DNA from: Pegea sp. RAD2-039
Taxonomy: Eukaryota > Chordata > Thaliacea > Salpida > Salpidae
Assembly: GCA_034620365.1 (NCBI GenBank)
Contig: JAQGEQ010000186.1
Location: 186,001-250,000 of the forward strand
Length of the DNA stretch: 64,000 nt
Direction of reading: 5' to 3'
Under the pieces are notes generated by a model. The model was not told where the DNA came from. It saw only the letters and a list, made by a program, of their open reading frames with translations, and did no database searches. The translations under genes and the position numbers were made by a program. Below, one piece after another: positions 40,601-53,905 of the stretch. Numbering within the stretch: the stretch's first letter is position 1; each line of letters opens with the position of its first letter.

Positions 40601-43600
40601 GCGGTTGTGTTGGAACTGCGGTTGTCATGACGACAAATCAAAAAGTCACGTGATTAGCGGCGATGACGTCATCAGTAGCAGTGAATCAGCAGTAAGATCA
40701 CTAAAGCGTGAAAAGAAGCAAAAAAAGCGAATCGTCGCGCGCGCTCAAGCGTGAAGCGCTGCTGTTATAACCAAATAAGGAGAAAAACTGTCGAGTGGTA
40801 CTCAGAGCTTCTCGATTGGTTGCCATAACATTACGCTTTATCTAAATATTTTTACTCACCGCCAAAAGTGGTCTGAATCATAAATGGCCGAGACGGTGGA
40901 CCAACTCCTGCGCGATTTGTGGACGCGACACAGATTGCGTACACCTGGTCCACTAACAATCCACCCACTGTCCCTGAAGACTCACTCGAGTTTTTGCTCA
41001 TCCAATCTACAAACACGTGACCAGTTAGCGCGCGTTCACTCGAGCGTGACGAACTTTTAGTGTTTCAAAACCAAAAAAACAATTTGGAAACTTTTTGGGG
41101 CACCACCTTGTAGTTGGGGAAGAAATTCTGCGTTCTTCGTGTAGTAGATGATGGCGCCGGTGATCTGACCGTTGCGTAGCAACGAAGGTTTGCTGTATTG
41201 GACGAAAACCTCGGTCGGAGCCATTCGACTGGTCAAAACTGCAATCACATTTTCTGGGGCACTTTCAGGAGCTTTTAAATAAATCGACCAATCAGAGAGA
41301 AGCTGGTGATGACGTCATCGCTACTTACCAGCCTCGTTAGTGATGAAGATGAAGTTGGGACTCAGATCACTTTTCCCGATTCGATTATTTGCTCCGACAC
41401 GAAGCTCATAGTGTGTATGAGGTCGCAGGTTGGTGACGATGTAGCTAAAAGCGTGAGTGACGTCATCAGTGATGACGTCATCGATTCGTGACGTACCTTC
41501 GCGATGAAATGTGATCGACGATGATATAGTCTCTACTTCCGGTTCCATTTCCGCTTCGTTTGCTCTCAATGGGGCGATAGGAGATTGTAAAGTAAAGATC
41601 AGTTGATGCTACTCCATATTTAGGGATGTAGTCCCATTGTACTCGAAGAGATCGCGATGTCTTGCTTCCTGGGACCTCTCTAAGGTTTGTTGGAGTCTGA
41701 GAAGGATCAGAATGAGAAATTTGATGGTAGGGAGAGAGTCTTTGAACCTCCGGAAGTCTTTGGAGTCGAATTTCAGTAGTAGCTGTGTCTTTGTTAAGAA
41801 TGGATTCAGCGATGCAAGTGTAGTTTTCCGGAGATTGAATATTTGTTAAATGTAAACGATTTATTCCCTGGATTCGATCTCCAACTTGCATCAGTTGATC
41901 ATCAAAAGTTTCTACAACAAATTCGTTACCATTAGCAACCACTACTACTTGCTTACCATTAACAACCACCACTATTTAGTTACCATTAGCAACCACTACT
42001 ATTCGTTACCATTAGCAACCACTACTATTTAGTTACCATTAGCAACCACTACTATTCGTTACCATTAACAACCACCACTATTTAGTTACCATTAGCAACC
42101 ACTATTATTTGGTTACCATTAGCAACCACTACTATTTGGTTACCATTAGCAACCACTACTATTTGCTTACCATTAGCAACCACTACTATTTGGTTACTAT
42201 TAGCAACCATTAATATTTTGTTACCATTAGCAACCACTACTATTTGGTTACCATTAGCAACCACTACTATTTGGTTACCATTAGCAACTTACGTTTGTAC
42301 CACGTGACTTCAGGCATTGGAAAGCCAGCAGCAGCACATGTGATGTTAAGATCATCTCCAGGTGAAACTTCATAAAAACGATTCGGACCAGTTTTAATCG
42401 CACATTTTTCTCTCCGTTCTATACAAATAACAAATAAAAACAAGAAGAAAAACAAAAATAACAAAAACAAACTGAAAATTTGTGTTTTTTGAATAATTTT
42501 TTTTTCAAAAAACAAATTATATCAAATATTTATTTATTTGATAAATTCAACAAATCAGAAAACAGCAATTCAAAAAATCACAATTTTTTAGTCGAGGCAA
42601 AATTTGATTTTTACAAATTTGAAATTTTGCACAAAAATATGACAAAAAAAAAATATAAATTTTTTTCAATTTTTTAGCAACATTTTCACTCAAATGTTTC
42701 ATTTTAGTCAATCACTTACGTAATGGGGGTCGTTCTGGTAAAGATTAAAGCAAAAAAAATAGAAAAAAAAGATTAAAATACAAAGTTAAAAAAAGATCTA
42801 TTTTCAGTAAAGTTGTCATGACAACTGCGGATGAATATTACCTTTAACAAAGAGATTTGCGCCGTCTGATATTACAGTTCCAAGTTGATTTTCAACGACA
42901 CAATGATATTTGGCTACGTCAGAAAAAGTACTGTTGATAATTGTCAACATACCTGTCATAAAAAGACGCAATGACGTCATCATATCGCTAAAAAGCGTTA
43001 TTACACAGATATGAATGAGACAGATGAATAAAATGGATCTTTGGTGATTTGATTGCCTTCTACAAACCTTTGATTGTATCAGATGATGTGTCCGTGGAGA
43101 CACGGATTCGATCTTTCTCCACAAGAGGAAAAAATCCTTTGTACCATCGGATCGAAGGTAGGGGATTCCCAGATGCGATACACAACATCGATTCGTCGCG
43201 TTTTTTTTCGACTGTTTTAACTGTTGGGCTAGTTTTTATGATTGGAAACCCTTTAGGTTTATCTTCATCTAAAATTGATCTTTTTTAGCAACTTTTTAAC
43301 AGATTTTTGAGGCTTTTTCTCAAAACAATTCTCTAAAGTGATTAGATAGTGGTTTAAAGTACTAAAATGGATTTTAACGTTTATGGATTCTCTTGGTGAT
43401 ATTTACGATGGCTTTTTTTGAAGTTTGTTCACTTCAAGTAAAATGTGGAAAAAGAAATTGAATTAGGTTTAGTTGAAACTTATAAAAAAAAACTTTTGTG
43501 TTCATAATTGTGGTAAAAGAAGAAAAACTAAATTCACAAAACAAAGAAATTGTTATTTTAACTTCTTATTTTTCAATTCTTTTACATAATCACTATTTCC

Positions 43601-44111
43601 TAGTTCTTGTAGTTAACTTTTTCATCAACTAATCAACTTACCATCTATAATTGTGATTTGCGCTACACTTTCAACTAAGCCATACTCATTTGATAGGACA
43701 CATTTAAATTTAGCGTTTTCTTTCCTCTTCCTCGCTTCTGTGATCCATAGAGTCGAATTGATAGTACTTCCTTTAAAGGGACCTCTAATAGTGTATCTGT
43801 TCATTCCAGTTGTGATCTATCAAAAAATCTTAGAGAAAATAGAACTTTTAATCACGTCACCACCTCTCTATCATCTCGAAACCATTTTATTTTTAGTTTA
43901 TATCCTCCTGATCCTTTGCAGAAGAGCACGAGATTGCCCTTTGTCAATCCAGTTTGAGATTGGGGTCTGTGGATGAACACCGGTCCTGCAAATTCAATTT
44001 GTTGCTCTTAAGATTTGTGTGAAGAGCTTGAAGCTAACCTTGTTGGCAATCAACTTTATAATTCTTGATTATAATTGTCAAAAAGATAGAAAAATAAATA
44101 AAAAAATTCAT
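34630..44111 (-). CDS. LAR-type (R2A) receptor protein tyrosine phosphatase
   Basis: Cell-surface tyrosine phosphatase of the LAR/PTPRD/PTPRS group. Thirty-seven exons in phase, about 2007 residues (human LAR about 1900): 44111-44039, 43985-43864, 43816-43642, 43268-43068, 42952-42842, 42734-42720, 42418-42293, 41911-41497, 41444-41329, 41271-41107, 41006-40860, 40615-40482, 40425-40272, 39959-39663, 39580-39351, 39298-39181, 39114-39000, 38952-38819, 38765-38480, 38421-38215, 38166-38036, 37989-37842, 37790-37679, 37628-37470, 37414-37236, 37200-37016, 36926-36829, 36758-36459, 36411-36289, 36244-36090, 36033-35910, 35859-35698, 35645-35467, 35416-35290, 35235-35125, 35071-34814, 34761-34630. 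Domains: signal peptide, 3 Ig (about 25-325), 8 FN3 (about 330-1160), [12 protein letters not shown] then furin-type RRRR (about 1244), [21 protein letters not shown] (about 1330), D1, D2. D1 has KNRYANV and WPDHAVP but [11 protein letters not shown]2 has KNRL, WPEQAVP and [10 protein letters not shown]. Confidence 0.95.
41921..42291 (-). repeat. 27-bp X-box-like array filling a phosphatase intron
   Basis: About 14 units of 27 bp. On the minus strand each is GTTGCTAATGGTAAC plus CAAATAGTAGTG. The array occupies almost all of the 381-bp intron 42292-41912 inside the Ig3 coding region. The first unit overlaps the donor (GTAAGTTGCTAATGG) and the last ends at the TTGTTGTAG acceptor. The core GTTACC-ATT-AGCAAC is an inverted repeat with a 3-nt spacer. 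Several units are open in one frame (VANGNQIVV), but others contain TAA, so it is intronic. Confidence 0.93.
42720..42734 (-). other. 15-nt mini-exon between Ig2 and Ig3
   Basis: AACGACCCCCATTAC lies between a CAG acceptor and GTAAGT donor, with phase 1 on both sides. It encodes about five residues (ERPPL) between Ig2 and Ig3. In vertebrate LAR-family genes, alternatively spliced mini-exons near this point tune partner binding. Because both flanking phases match, it could be skipped without a frameshift. Whether it is alternative here cannot be seen. Confidence 0.75.
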
Positions 44112-45920
44112 CGTTGTTTAATATGTAGAGAATCAAAAAAACATTTTTTATTTGATTATAAAAGTTTCACTGAAATAGAAATTAATAATTTGAAATAATT
44201 AATATATTAGAAAGTTTTTAATGTTTCTTATCCTGATCAAATGTAAGGAACAGTTCAACCACCAAACAACACATTGAACTTTTGATTGATAACAAAAACA
44301 TACAAATGTAATTGTGTAACCTTTAATTGTTTAAAACAAAATTCGTGAAGAAATTGTTTTAAACAAAATTACAAAATGGTTTACTTTTATTTAAGTTCCT
44401 ATTTTCATAATATATACCTTAAAAATTGAAAATACTAACTATTTTATTGATATCACCTAAAAATTAAGATGTAATATCATTTAAATATCATATTACAAGC
44501 AAGTAATTAATTTGATGACTTCCTATAATACTTAATTTAAATGTAATTTGTTTATTTAGCTGATGTTTTTACACTGTAATTTCAAAATAGTATATAGTTA
44601 TTATTGGAAAGTTTAAATTGTAACAACTTATGTTATTAAACAATACTAGTTTAACTATAAACATTTAGAATATAAATAAACATATATTAAATATTTAGAC
44701 AAATCTTTTACTGTTTGCAAATTATTATTTGTTAAATTTCGAATCAATCTTTTTACATAATTAAATCTTATTAAATTTTCATTTATTTTTGACACATAAA
44801 ACCAAAAATAAACGAATTAAAAGTAAGAAGATGAAGATTTAATTAAATATAAATCTCATCTAATCTAAAACCAATTCAATTTATAAAATTAAATCATCAC
44901 CTAAATCCTCATAAAGTTTTTTTCTCTTTTAAAAATTAAATCAAATATACTCTTTCGCTAATTAACTTCTAGTAGATAAACTCTTTTCACTGTCACAGAC
45001 TAAACATAAGAAATCACGTAGACAGAACTTACTGATTAGACAAAAACTTATGAACAAGACCAATGCTATTTGAAAAATTATTATTTTTGAAAAAGAGAAA
45101 ACTTCTTTTTTTTCTTCCACTCTTTATTATCGTTTTTTTCGTAGTTTGGTGAAAGTAAAAAAATCTTTTAATTGGTCAATGCTAAAAGCACAGTTTTAGT
45201 AACCCGCTATTTTTGATTTGATTTAATCGAAGTTGAATACATTACAAACATTGATTTGATTAATTTTTTTAGAAAATTATTAATTTTTATTTATAAATCT
45301 ATTCCTAATTATTTGTCATTCAAATTATAGAAACTTTTGATAATTTATAAAAAGTTAAATTGGTAATTTTTACGGTAGTTAAAACTTTTTTGTCAGAAAC
45401 ATTTTTTTTGTCTTTTATTCAAACTTTTATAGTAACAAAAAATAGTTTAAAATTATTATCATGAATCACCTTCTATCAAACTATAATAAAAATAAAAACT
45501 TTGTAGTAAACGAAAAAAATAAACTTTTCCTTTTATTATAAAATTAGAAATAAAATAGAAAATTTCTCTATTTACAAATTAAAAACAACATATGGTAAAG
45601 TTTGTTTTTAAAAATATCAAAAAGTTTATTAATCACAAAAACAAGAATAGAATTAAATGTGTAAAATGATAACAAATATAGCTGAATATCTAAACAACTT
45701 TTATTTCAATAAATTCAAAACTTTGTTGAAAGTATTGCAAACAGATAGAATAATTTTGTTAATTTTTTGCTAAAGTTAAAGAAAGAATAAAAAATAATCA
45801 CTTTATCTTTTTAATTATATATAGTCAAAATCAGGTGTTGAAATCACCATACAAAAATAATAATTTAAATGTTATAGCAGCAACTAAATAGTTAAATTCA
45901 AGCTTTTTTAAAGTGAATTT
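44112..45920. other. AT-rich upstream region of the LAR-type gene
   Basis: No exon or RNA gene was recognised. It should contain the promoter of the phosphatase gene, but no element is clear. Confidence 0.4.
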
Positions 45921-45958
45921 ATAGTTTAAATGCGCCTAAATAACTACTAAATTAAATT

Positions 45959-46015
45959 TTGACGTCACTTTGTCCCCACAAACACTAAACTTTTTCCAAT
46001 CTGCCGCATATATAA
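45959..46015 (+). promoter_or_regulatory. snRNA-type promoter of U6 copy 3
   Basis: TGACGTCAC just upstream, then TTTGTCCCCACAAACAC, the PSE-like block, and TATATAA at 46009-46015 (position -30). The PSE block here has CCAATCTGCC against CCAATTTGCC elsewhere. Confidence 0.8.
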
Positions 46016-46038
46016 TCAAACTCGTAACCACGTTTATT

Positions 46039-46055
46039 GTACTTGCTTCGGCAGT

Positions 46056-46095
<40 letters not shown>

Positions 46096-46144
46096 GGCCC
46101 CTGCGCAAGGATGACACGCAAAATCGTGAAGCGTTCCTCATTTT
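46039..46144 (+). ncRNA. U6: U6 spliceosomal snRNA, copy 3
   Basis: A complete 106-nt U6 identical over the RNA to copies 1, 2 and 4, ending in a T run. It is intergenic, inside the left copy of the duplicated block. Confidence 0.97.
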
Positions 46145-46462
46145 ACCAAAATTTTTTTACCTCTTAAATTACATTTTTTAGTTTTATTGTTACTAAATTA
46201 TCGTTTTGATCTCGTAACTTTCTAGATGATTATATCTAACGTTTTTAGAACATCAATTTTCACTTAATATTGTTCGCTTTATTATTATTTATTTATCAAA
46301 ATTTTACAAAATATAATTTAGCTTAAATTGAATTCAATTTCAAAATTCAGCATTAAACTATTTGAGTTATTTGATTTTCAATAAATATTTTATTACAATT
46401 TCCTGAAAAAACGTTTTGATAATTGATAATATCTTGATGTCAGTCTACATATTTTACAATTT

Positions 46463-49064
46463 AAACAGTAATAAAGTACTTAATGTTAACTGAAATATGA
46501 TCGTGTTGACTGAGAAAACCATCAAGTCATCCATCAAATTATCTAGATTGAAAGATTGAAGAAGTTAAAACCGCAATTCTTGTTCAAAATTACTTTGAAT
46601 TTTATTTAATTATTTTAAATATTGAATTGATGTATTTCTGTTTCAATGATTCTACTTTTGGTTTAAAACATTTGACACAAATTTACTAAAAATGGTTCCT
46701 ATTTAATTCCGTTTTATTTCTATTTCTGTTTATAAGGACTTTATCTGAGATATTTTAACCCATATTATAAAAGATTAAGTTCCAAATATTACGAATCTTA
46801 TTTCGAGATTCTATAGGTTTTATATTAATTATATATCTTGACTCTAAACATAGATTCGGTTTGAAAACATCTAAGATTTAATATAGACTGATGTAGAAAT
46901 ATCATTTAAAGTATTCAAATATAAACTACTTATTTTAGTAGGTTGAAAATAAACTTTAAAGTAAATTCAAATAAAAAGTCAGTAATTTTAGTTTAAATTT
47001 GAGCTTTAATTACTAGTTGTAAGTAGTTACCCATGAAATAAATATTTGATTGATGAATTTTGAATTGTAACTTTAAGAATTCATTAATCAAAAACTTAAA
47101 CAAATTAAAAAAAAGATTTAAACAGTTGTTTCCATTAACTTAAATATTATTTTAATAACAAAGAATTGAAAATAAAGGAAATAACTTAATACTAAAAATT
47201 GGTTTCTAATTCAGCTAATCAAAAGACAAAAACTAGAAAATTAAGAAAAATAATTTGAAATAATCTTTAAATTATCGTGAGATATCTCACAAAAATTCTT
47301 TCATAATTTAAAGTTGTAAAAAATTAATTATCTTTAAATTATTTAATGAAAATCATCTATATCATATATATTTTTTTATTAATTTTGTTAATTTAATTTT
47401 ATACTAGCCTATTTTATTTTTTAGTTAATATTTATTTTAAATGTTGACCATATGGTGTTATAAACTTATTTATTCACAATTCATCATAAGTTATAAAATT
47501 CTCTCACAAACCAGTTGATATATGCTTGAAAAATGAACACTTTTAACAAATAGCTTTTTAAAGATTCTATATTTTAGAATCTAAATTTAGAATTAAATAA
47601 AAATGAATACTAAGTAGCAATAATATAGGGACGAATTCTCAGGCTTTATTTAAAATTGATATTTATCTTATTTTTAAAAGCTTATTTATAAACTCATACA
47701 GATGAGAGTTGAATAAATATAAAAATAGTTTATTTATTATTGTGAAATTGTACAATCTACGATTTGCAAAAACATTGAACTAAAAAAATACAAACCGACT
47801 AAAGAATAAAATTAGAAAGTAAATAATCTGTTTGATTGAAAGTTCACTAATTAACTGAAAGATTTTTTTTTCACCAAAAGTCTTTGAACCAAAACACTTA
47901 TTTAGCAAAACAAAAATGTTTTTTCTGCTGTAGCTATTTTTTTAGTAAATTGAACCATAATGGTTCATTGTTTTAAAAAAAAGTTTCTTAAACTTTAATT
48001 ACAAAGCTTATATGAAAAATGTTTCAGTATTTTTTAAAGTTAATCTTTTAATTCTTAACAAATAAAAGTAGAACTACAAATAGAACTTCAAAAGTAATTT
48101 TTACTGTCTCCACACAAGTCCTAAAAATTGTTTGTATCTTCTCTCCTTTCATAAGATTAAATTGGATCTAAAAGATCTTAGAACAAAATCACAAGGATCA
48201 AATTTACATATATTAGATAAAAACTAAAGATTTTTTTTATCAAACTTTCATTTTTTTAAATATAGACTTTTGGAAACTTAATAAGTTCTTGTATCCAAAG
48301 GTTAAGTCTATTAAAAGTAAAGTTTTTTTTTCAAGTTTTAAGAACTCAAAATTATTTAAACTCTGACTTATTAGTTTGGTTAAAAGATTTTGTTACTACT
48401 AATAGCATATCAAACTAATCTTAAAATCTTTTTTCTATTTTTATGTATTTATTTATATCTACATTATTTTATAAACAAAATTTTGAATATTCATTTTCAT
48501 AACATAAAATGTTTATTAAGTTCTGAAAGATTTAAACATTTTTCAAAATATTACTTTATTTACATAAAAATTCTATTTATTAAACCAAAAACTTATTTGG
48601 ACTAATCTATCATTGATTTATCTTAAATATATTTGTAGACTTATCTTTGTAGACTGATACTTTAAACATCTTCAAACCTTTTGGAATCCTTATCAACTTT
48701 CAGATATAAATATATCTTTAAAAAGCTAAAAATATTATTTTTTACTTTTAGATTCTTACAAAGTTTTCTTTAAATGTTTTTGTTTTAATTTTTGACGATA
48801 GTTAGTCATTTAAATTAAAGGTATCAGTTTAGTTTATTTGATTTGAACTGTGGAGTTTTATATTTATTAAACTTTAAGGATTTAGGCTAGTATAAGTTTT
48901 TTATCAAATTATTGTTCGATGTATAATTCAAAATGTTGGTTTGTTTTAATTAAAAAAAAATATTTTTCGAATTGAAATTGATATTTTGGTAAACAGTAAA
49001 ATAAACAATAAAATATATTAAAATATAAAATAACTAAACTATAACGTAACTGAGTGAAAGTAAA
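46463..49064. other. AT-rich spacer between the two U6 blocks
   Basis: About 2.6 kb of AT-rich DNA with nothing recognisable. The plus frame at 48390-48605 is low-complexity and Phe/Ile/Tyr-rich, as AT-rich noncoding DNA gives. Confidence 0.45.
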
Positions 49065-49103
49065 ATAGTTTAAATGCGCCTAAATAACTACTAAATTAAA
49101 TTT

Positions 49104-49160
49104 TGACGTCACTTTGTCCCCACAAACACTAAACGTTTTTCAATTTGCCGCATATATAAA
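49104..49160 (+). promoter_or_regulatory. snRNA-type promoter of U6 copy 4
   Basis: TGACGTCA at 49104-49111, the PSE-like block with CTAAACGTTTTTCAATTTGCC, and TATATAAA at 49153-49160 (position -30). Confidence 0.8.
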
Positions 49161-49182
49161 CGAACTCGTAACCACGTTTATT

Positions 49183-49199
49183 GTACTTGCTTCGGCAGT

Positions 49200-49239
<40 letters not shown>

Positions 49240-49288
49240 GGCCCCTGCGCAAGGATGACACGCAAAATCGTGAAGCGTTCCTCATTTT
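49183..49288 (+). ncRNA. U6: U6 spliceosomal snRNA, copy 4
   Basis: A complete 106-nt U6 with the ACAGAGA box and AGC triad, ending CTCATTTT. It is intergenic, in the right copy of the duplicated block. Confidence 0.97.
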
Positions 49289-50581
49289 ACCAAAATTTTT
49301 TTACCTCTTAAATTACATTTTTTAGTTTTATTGTTACTAAATTATCGTTTTGATCTCGTAACTTTCTAGATGATTATATCTAACGTTTTTAGAACATCAA
49401 TTTTCACTTAATTTTGTTCGCTTTATTATTATTATTTAGTTATCAACATTTTACAAAAATATAATTTAACTTAAATTGAATTCAATTTCAAAATTCAGCA
49501 TTAAACTATTTGATTTTCAATAAGTATATTGTTACAACTTTCAAAAAAAAATGTTTAATTAACTCTAGTTTAATGATTAATAGTATCTAGAAATATGTCT
49601 GCATATTTTACAATACAAAGATTGAAACATCTTTCATTAACTTTGTTTCTTTTTCATCTTTCTGCTGATTATGAAATTACTCAAATTGAGTAAACAGCAT
49701 GTTGACGGTTGAATGATTTTCAAGAAGCACTTAACACTAAAGATAAACACTCATTAAAATTATTTAAATATAAAATTTTCAATCTATTATTATTGAAAAT
49801 CCTAGAAATTATTTTCTTTTTCATCAGTTAAATAAACCAACATTTATCTTACAAATGTCTACTAAATGATTCAAAAGCTTTAATTAGCTTCCTAGACATA
49901 AATGAAAACTGTCAGAGCTTTTCTATTCCCCCAAAAACATCTGTTATTTATAAACAGCAAACTCCATGAGATTAATACTCTAATTACTTCAAAAAAATCT
50001 TTTTTCTTCACCAGATTTAATTTCTTATTTTCAATTTACGATGTAATTAGCATCAATTATCAGTGAGTGTTTCTTGCAAACAAATCAAACTCTAAATTGG
50101 ATTAATAAACTAAAAACTATGAATAAGAAGTGAGATAGATGTAATTTATTCGGTTTATACGTTCTTAAACAAAAAAAAATTACAAATTAAATTGAAAGTT
50201 TTAACTCCGACAAAAATACTTGTTAAAATGAAAAATAACTAATTGAATGTAACAAAGACACAGATAAATGATGCAGTGGTTATTTACAGGTCTATCGGTC
50301 AAAAGTAGAAACGAGATTTACTAGAAATTTGTCTATTTAAGATCTAACGGTATTGCAAAAGATCTGAAAAAGGATTTTGTGATGTCAATGAACTAAAAGC
50401 TACTAAAGATTCTGCTAGAGTATAGATTTCAAAGAAAGAAAGGAAAAGAAAGCCACCACCAACACTTCTAGTAAGATAAACAAAGAAAAGATAACAAACA
50501 AATTGAAAGTTTCCCTTGTAATAGTTTATTGTCATAATTAATAAAGCAAGGTTACTACTGATGTGTGTTTAGTCTTTTAGT

Positions 50582-50587
50582 TTTATT
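50582..50587 (-). terminator. Poly(A) signal of SURF4
   Basis: AATAAA on the minus strand about 50 bases after the SURF4 stop codon. Confidence 0.6.
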
Positions 50588-50637
50588 TCCCTGCTGAAGC
50601 AGTAAAATGACATGTCATGAAAAACTTGTGATTGTAT

Positions 50638-52599
<1,962 letters not shown>

Positions 52600-53854
52600 T
52601 CTAAACCAACTTTACCTAAAACAGGTCGTAAACTGAAAATAAACTACCAGCCTGTGAATATAATGAATAATAATTAATGAAAATTATTATAGTAGTTATT
52701 TTTTACAATATAAGAATGTATGTTTTATGTAATAAATTTAAAAGTATTATTTAAATGATAAAAAATATATATAAGTTAGTAGCTTCAAAATTATTCGTCT
52801 TATCTAATAAATTATATTTTATAAATCTAAAAGTTTATAAACAAAATTAAAAATTATATTTCTTTTAAAACAATTTTATTATTGATTTAAATTCATAAAC
52901 ATAAATAAAAAAAGTCATAAATATATACAAAAGTAAAAATTATTCAAGTTTTATAAGTTTAAATACATTATAAACCTTATTTTATTTCTAATTTCTAAAT
53001 TTTTATAAAAATATTTAAATTTAAACTAATCTTTCATAATTAAATACAATTTTTATATTAAAACAATAATCAAGATAATAAACTACTAAACAGAAAAACT
53101 AATTTCACTATTTTACAATAAATTCATTTATTTCAAAAATATTGATAGAAAATACAAAACTTAATTATAATAAAGTAAGAATGAAATTATAAAAAAATTT
53201 CTAATTAAAAATGATTCATAGAAAAACTAATTAAAATTTTTTAAATAATTAAAAATTTTTTAAGAATGAATTACTTATTTGCTTAAGAACTACAAATAAA
53301 AACAAATATTTAAAAATTATGATAACAAAGAATTATTAATAAAAAACATTAATTGTATAACAATATTTATATTTAATTATATATATAGCTCAGATAAATA
53401 TTTTATAAGAATAATAAACTATTTCTATAAACAATTTACAGAAAAATTTTTTATTATTTATTTTAGAGCCCTTTTCTTATATATTGTTACTGTTATCCAC
53501 CTATAAATTACATTTTGAATAAAAAGCTGTTTAATTAAGACAAAATAAAATCATATTTTTAATGAAATTAGTTTTTTTATATACATGAATAATAAAAACT
53601 TTAATTAAAAATAGTTAATTATATATTGTCATAAATACAACTAAAAACCAAACTAATTTTATGAATTATTTTGACAAATATATAATTTAATAAATAAAAT
53701 AAGTTATTAAAGCATAATCTGATTCTTTAAACCAAACAAAAAGTAATTTGATAAATATCTAATATCAAAACAAGATAAATTTGCAGCTTCCTAAAATATA
53801 AGATAACTTGTAAAATGCTTTTATGTTAATATGTGGCTACGCAGTCAAGCGTGA

Positions 53855-53905
53855 AATTTACGTATAAACTTACCCACAATGCAAACTCGCCACGTAATTT
53901 TTTTT
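53855..53905 (-). promoter_or_regulatory. Possible 5' noncoding exon/promoter of SURF4
   Basis: A small GC-richer island in AT-rich DNA. On the minus strand it reads TTACGTGGCGAGTTTGCATT followed by GTGGGTAAGT, where GTAAGT is a strong donor. A matching acceptor (CTGTTTTAG) lies just before the SURF4 start exon. A spliced 5' UTR exon is a reasonable inference. Confidence 0.35.

Larger units (their letters stand above)
45921..46462 (+). repeat. Duplicated U6-bearing block, left copy
   Basis: A direct repeat of about 540 bp shared with 49065-49607. Identity begins at ATAGTTTAAATGCGCCTAAA, runs through the U6 gene and continues through ACCTCTTAAATTACATTTTT and TCTAGATGATTATATCTAAC, fading after a shared ...GCATATTTTACAAT-like stretch. 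Confidence 0.9.
49065..49607 (+). repeat. Duplicated U6-bearing block, right copy
   Basis: Direct repeat of 45921-46462. It differs by scattered substitutions and small indels outside the RNA, and by a longer TATA element (TATATAAA). Confidence 0.9.

Noticed and set aside
42082-42264. 60-codon open frame of VANGNQIVV repeats
   Set aside because: It is the intronic 27-bp array read through. Other units contain TAA, and splicing from 42293 to 41911 joins Ig3 in frame.
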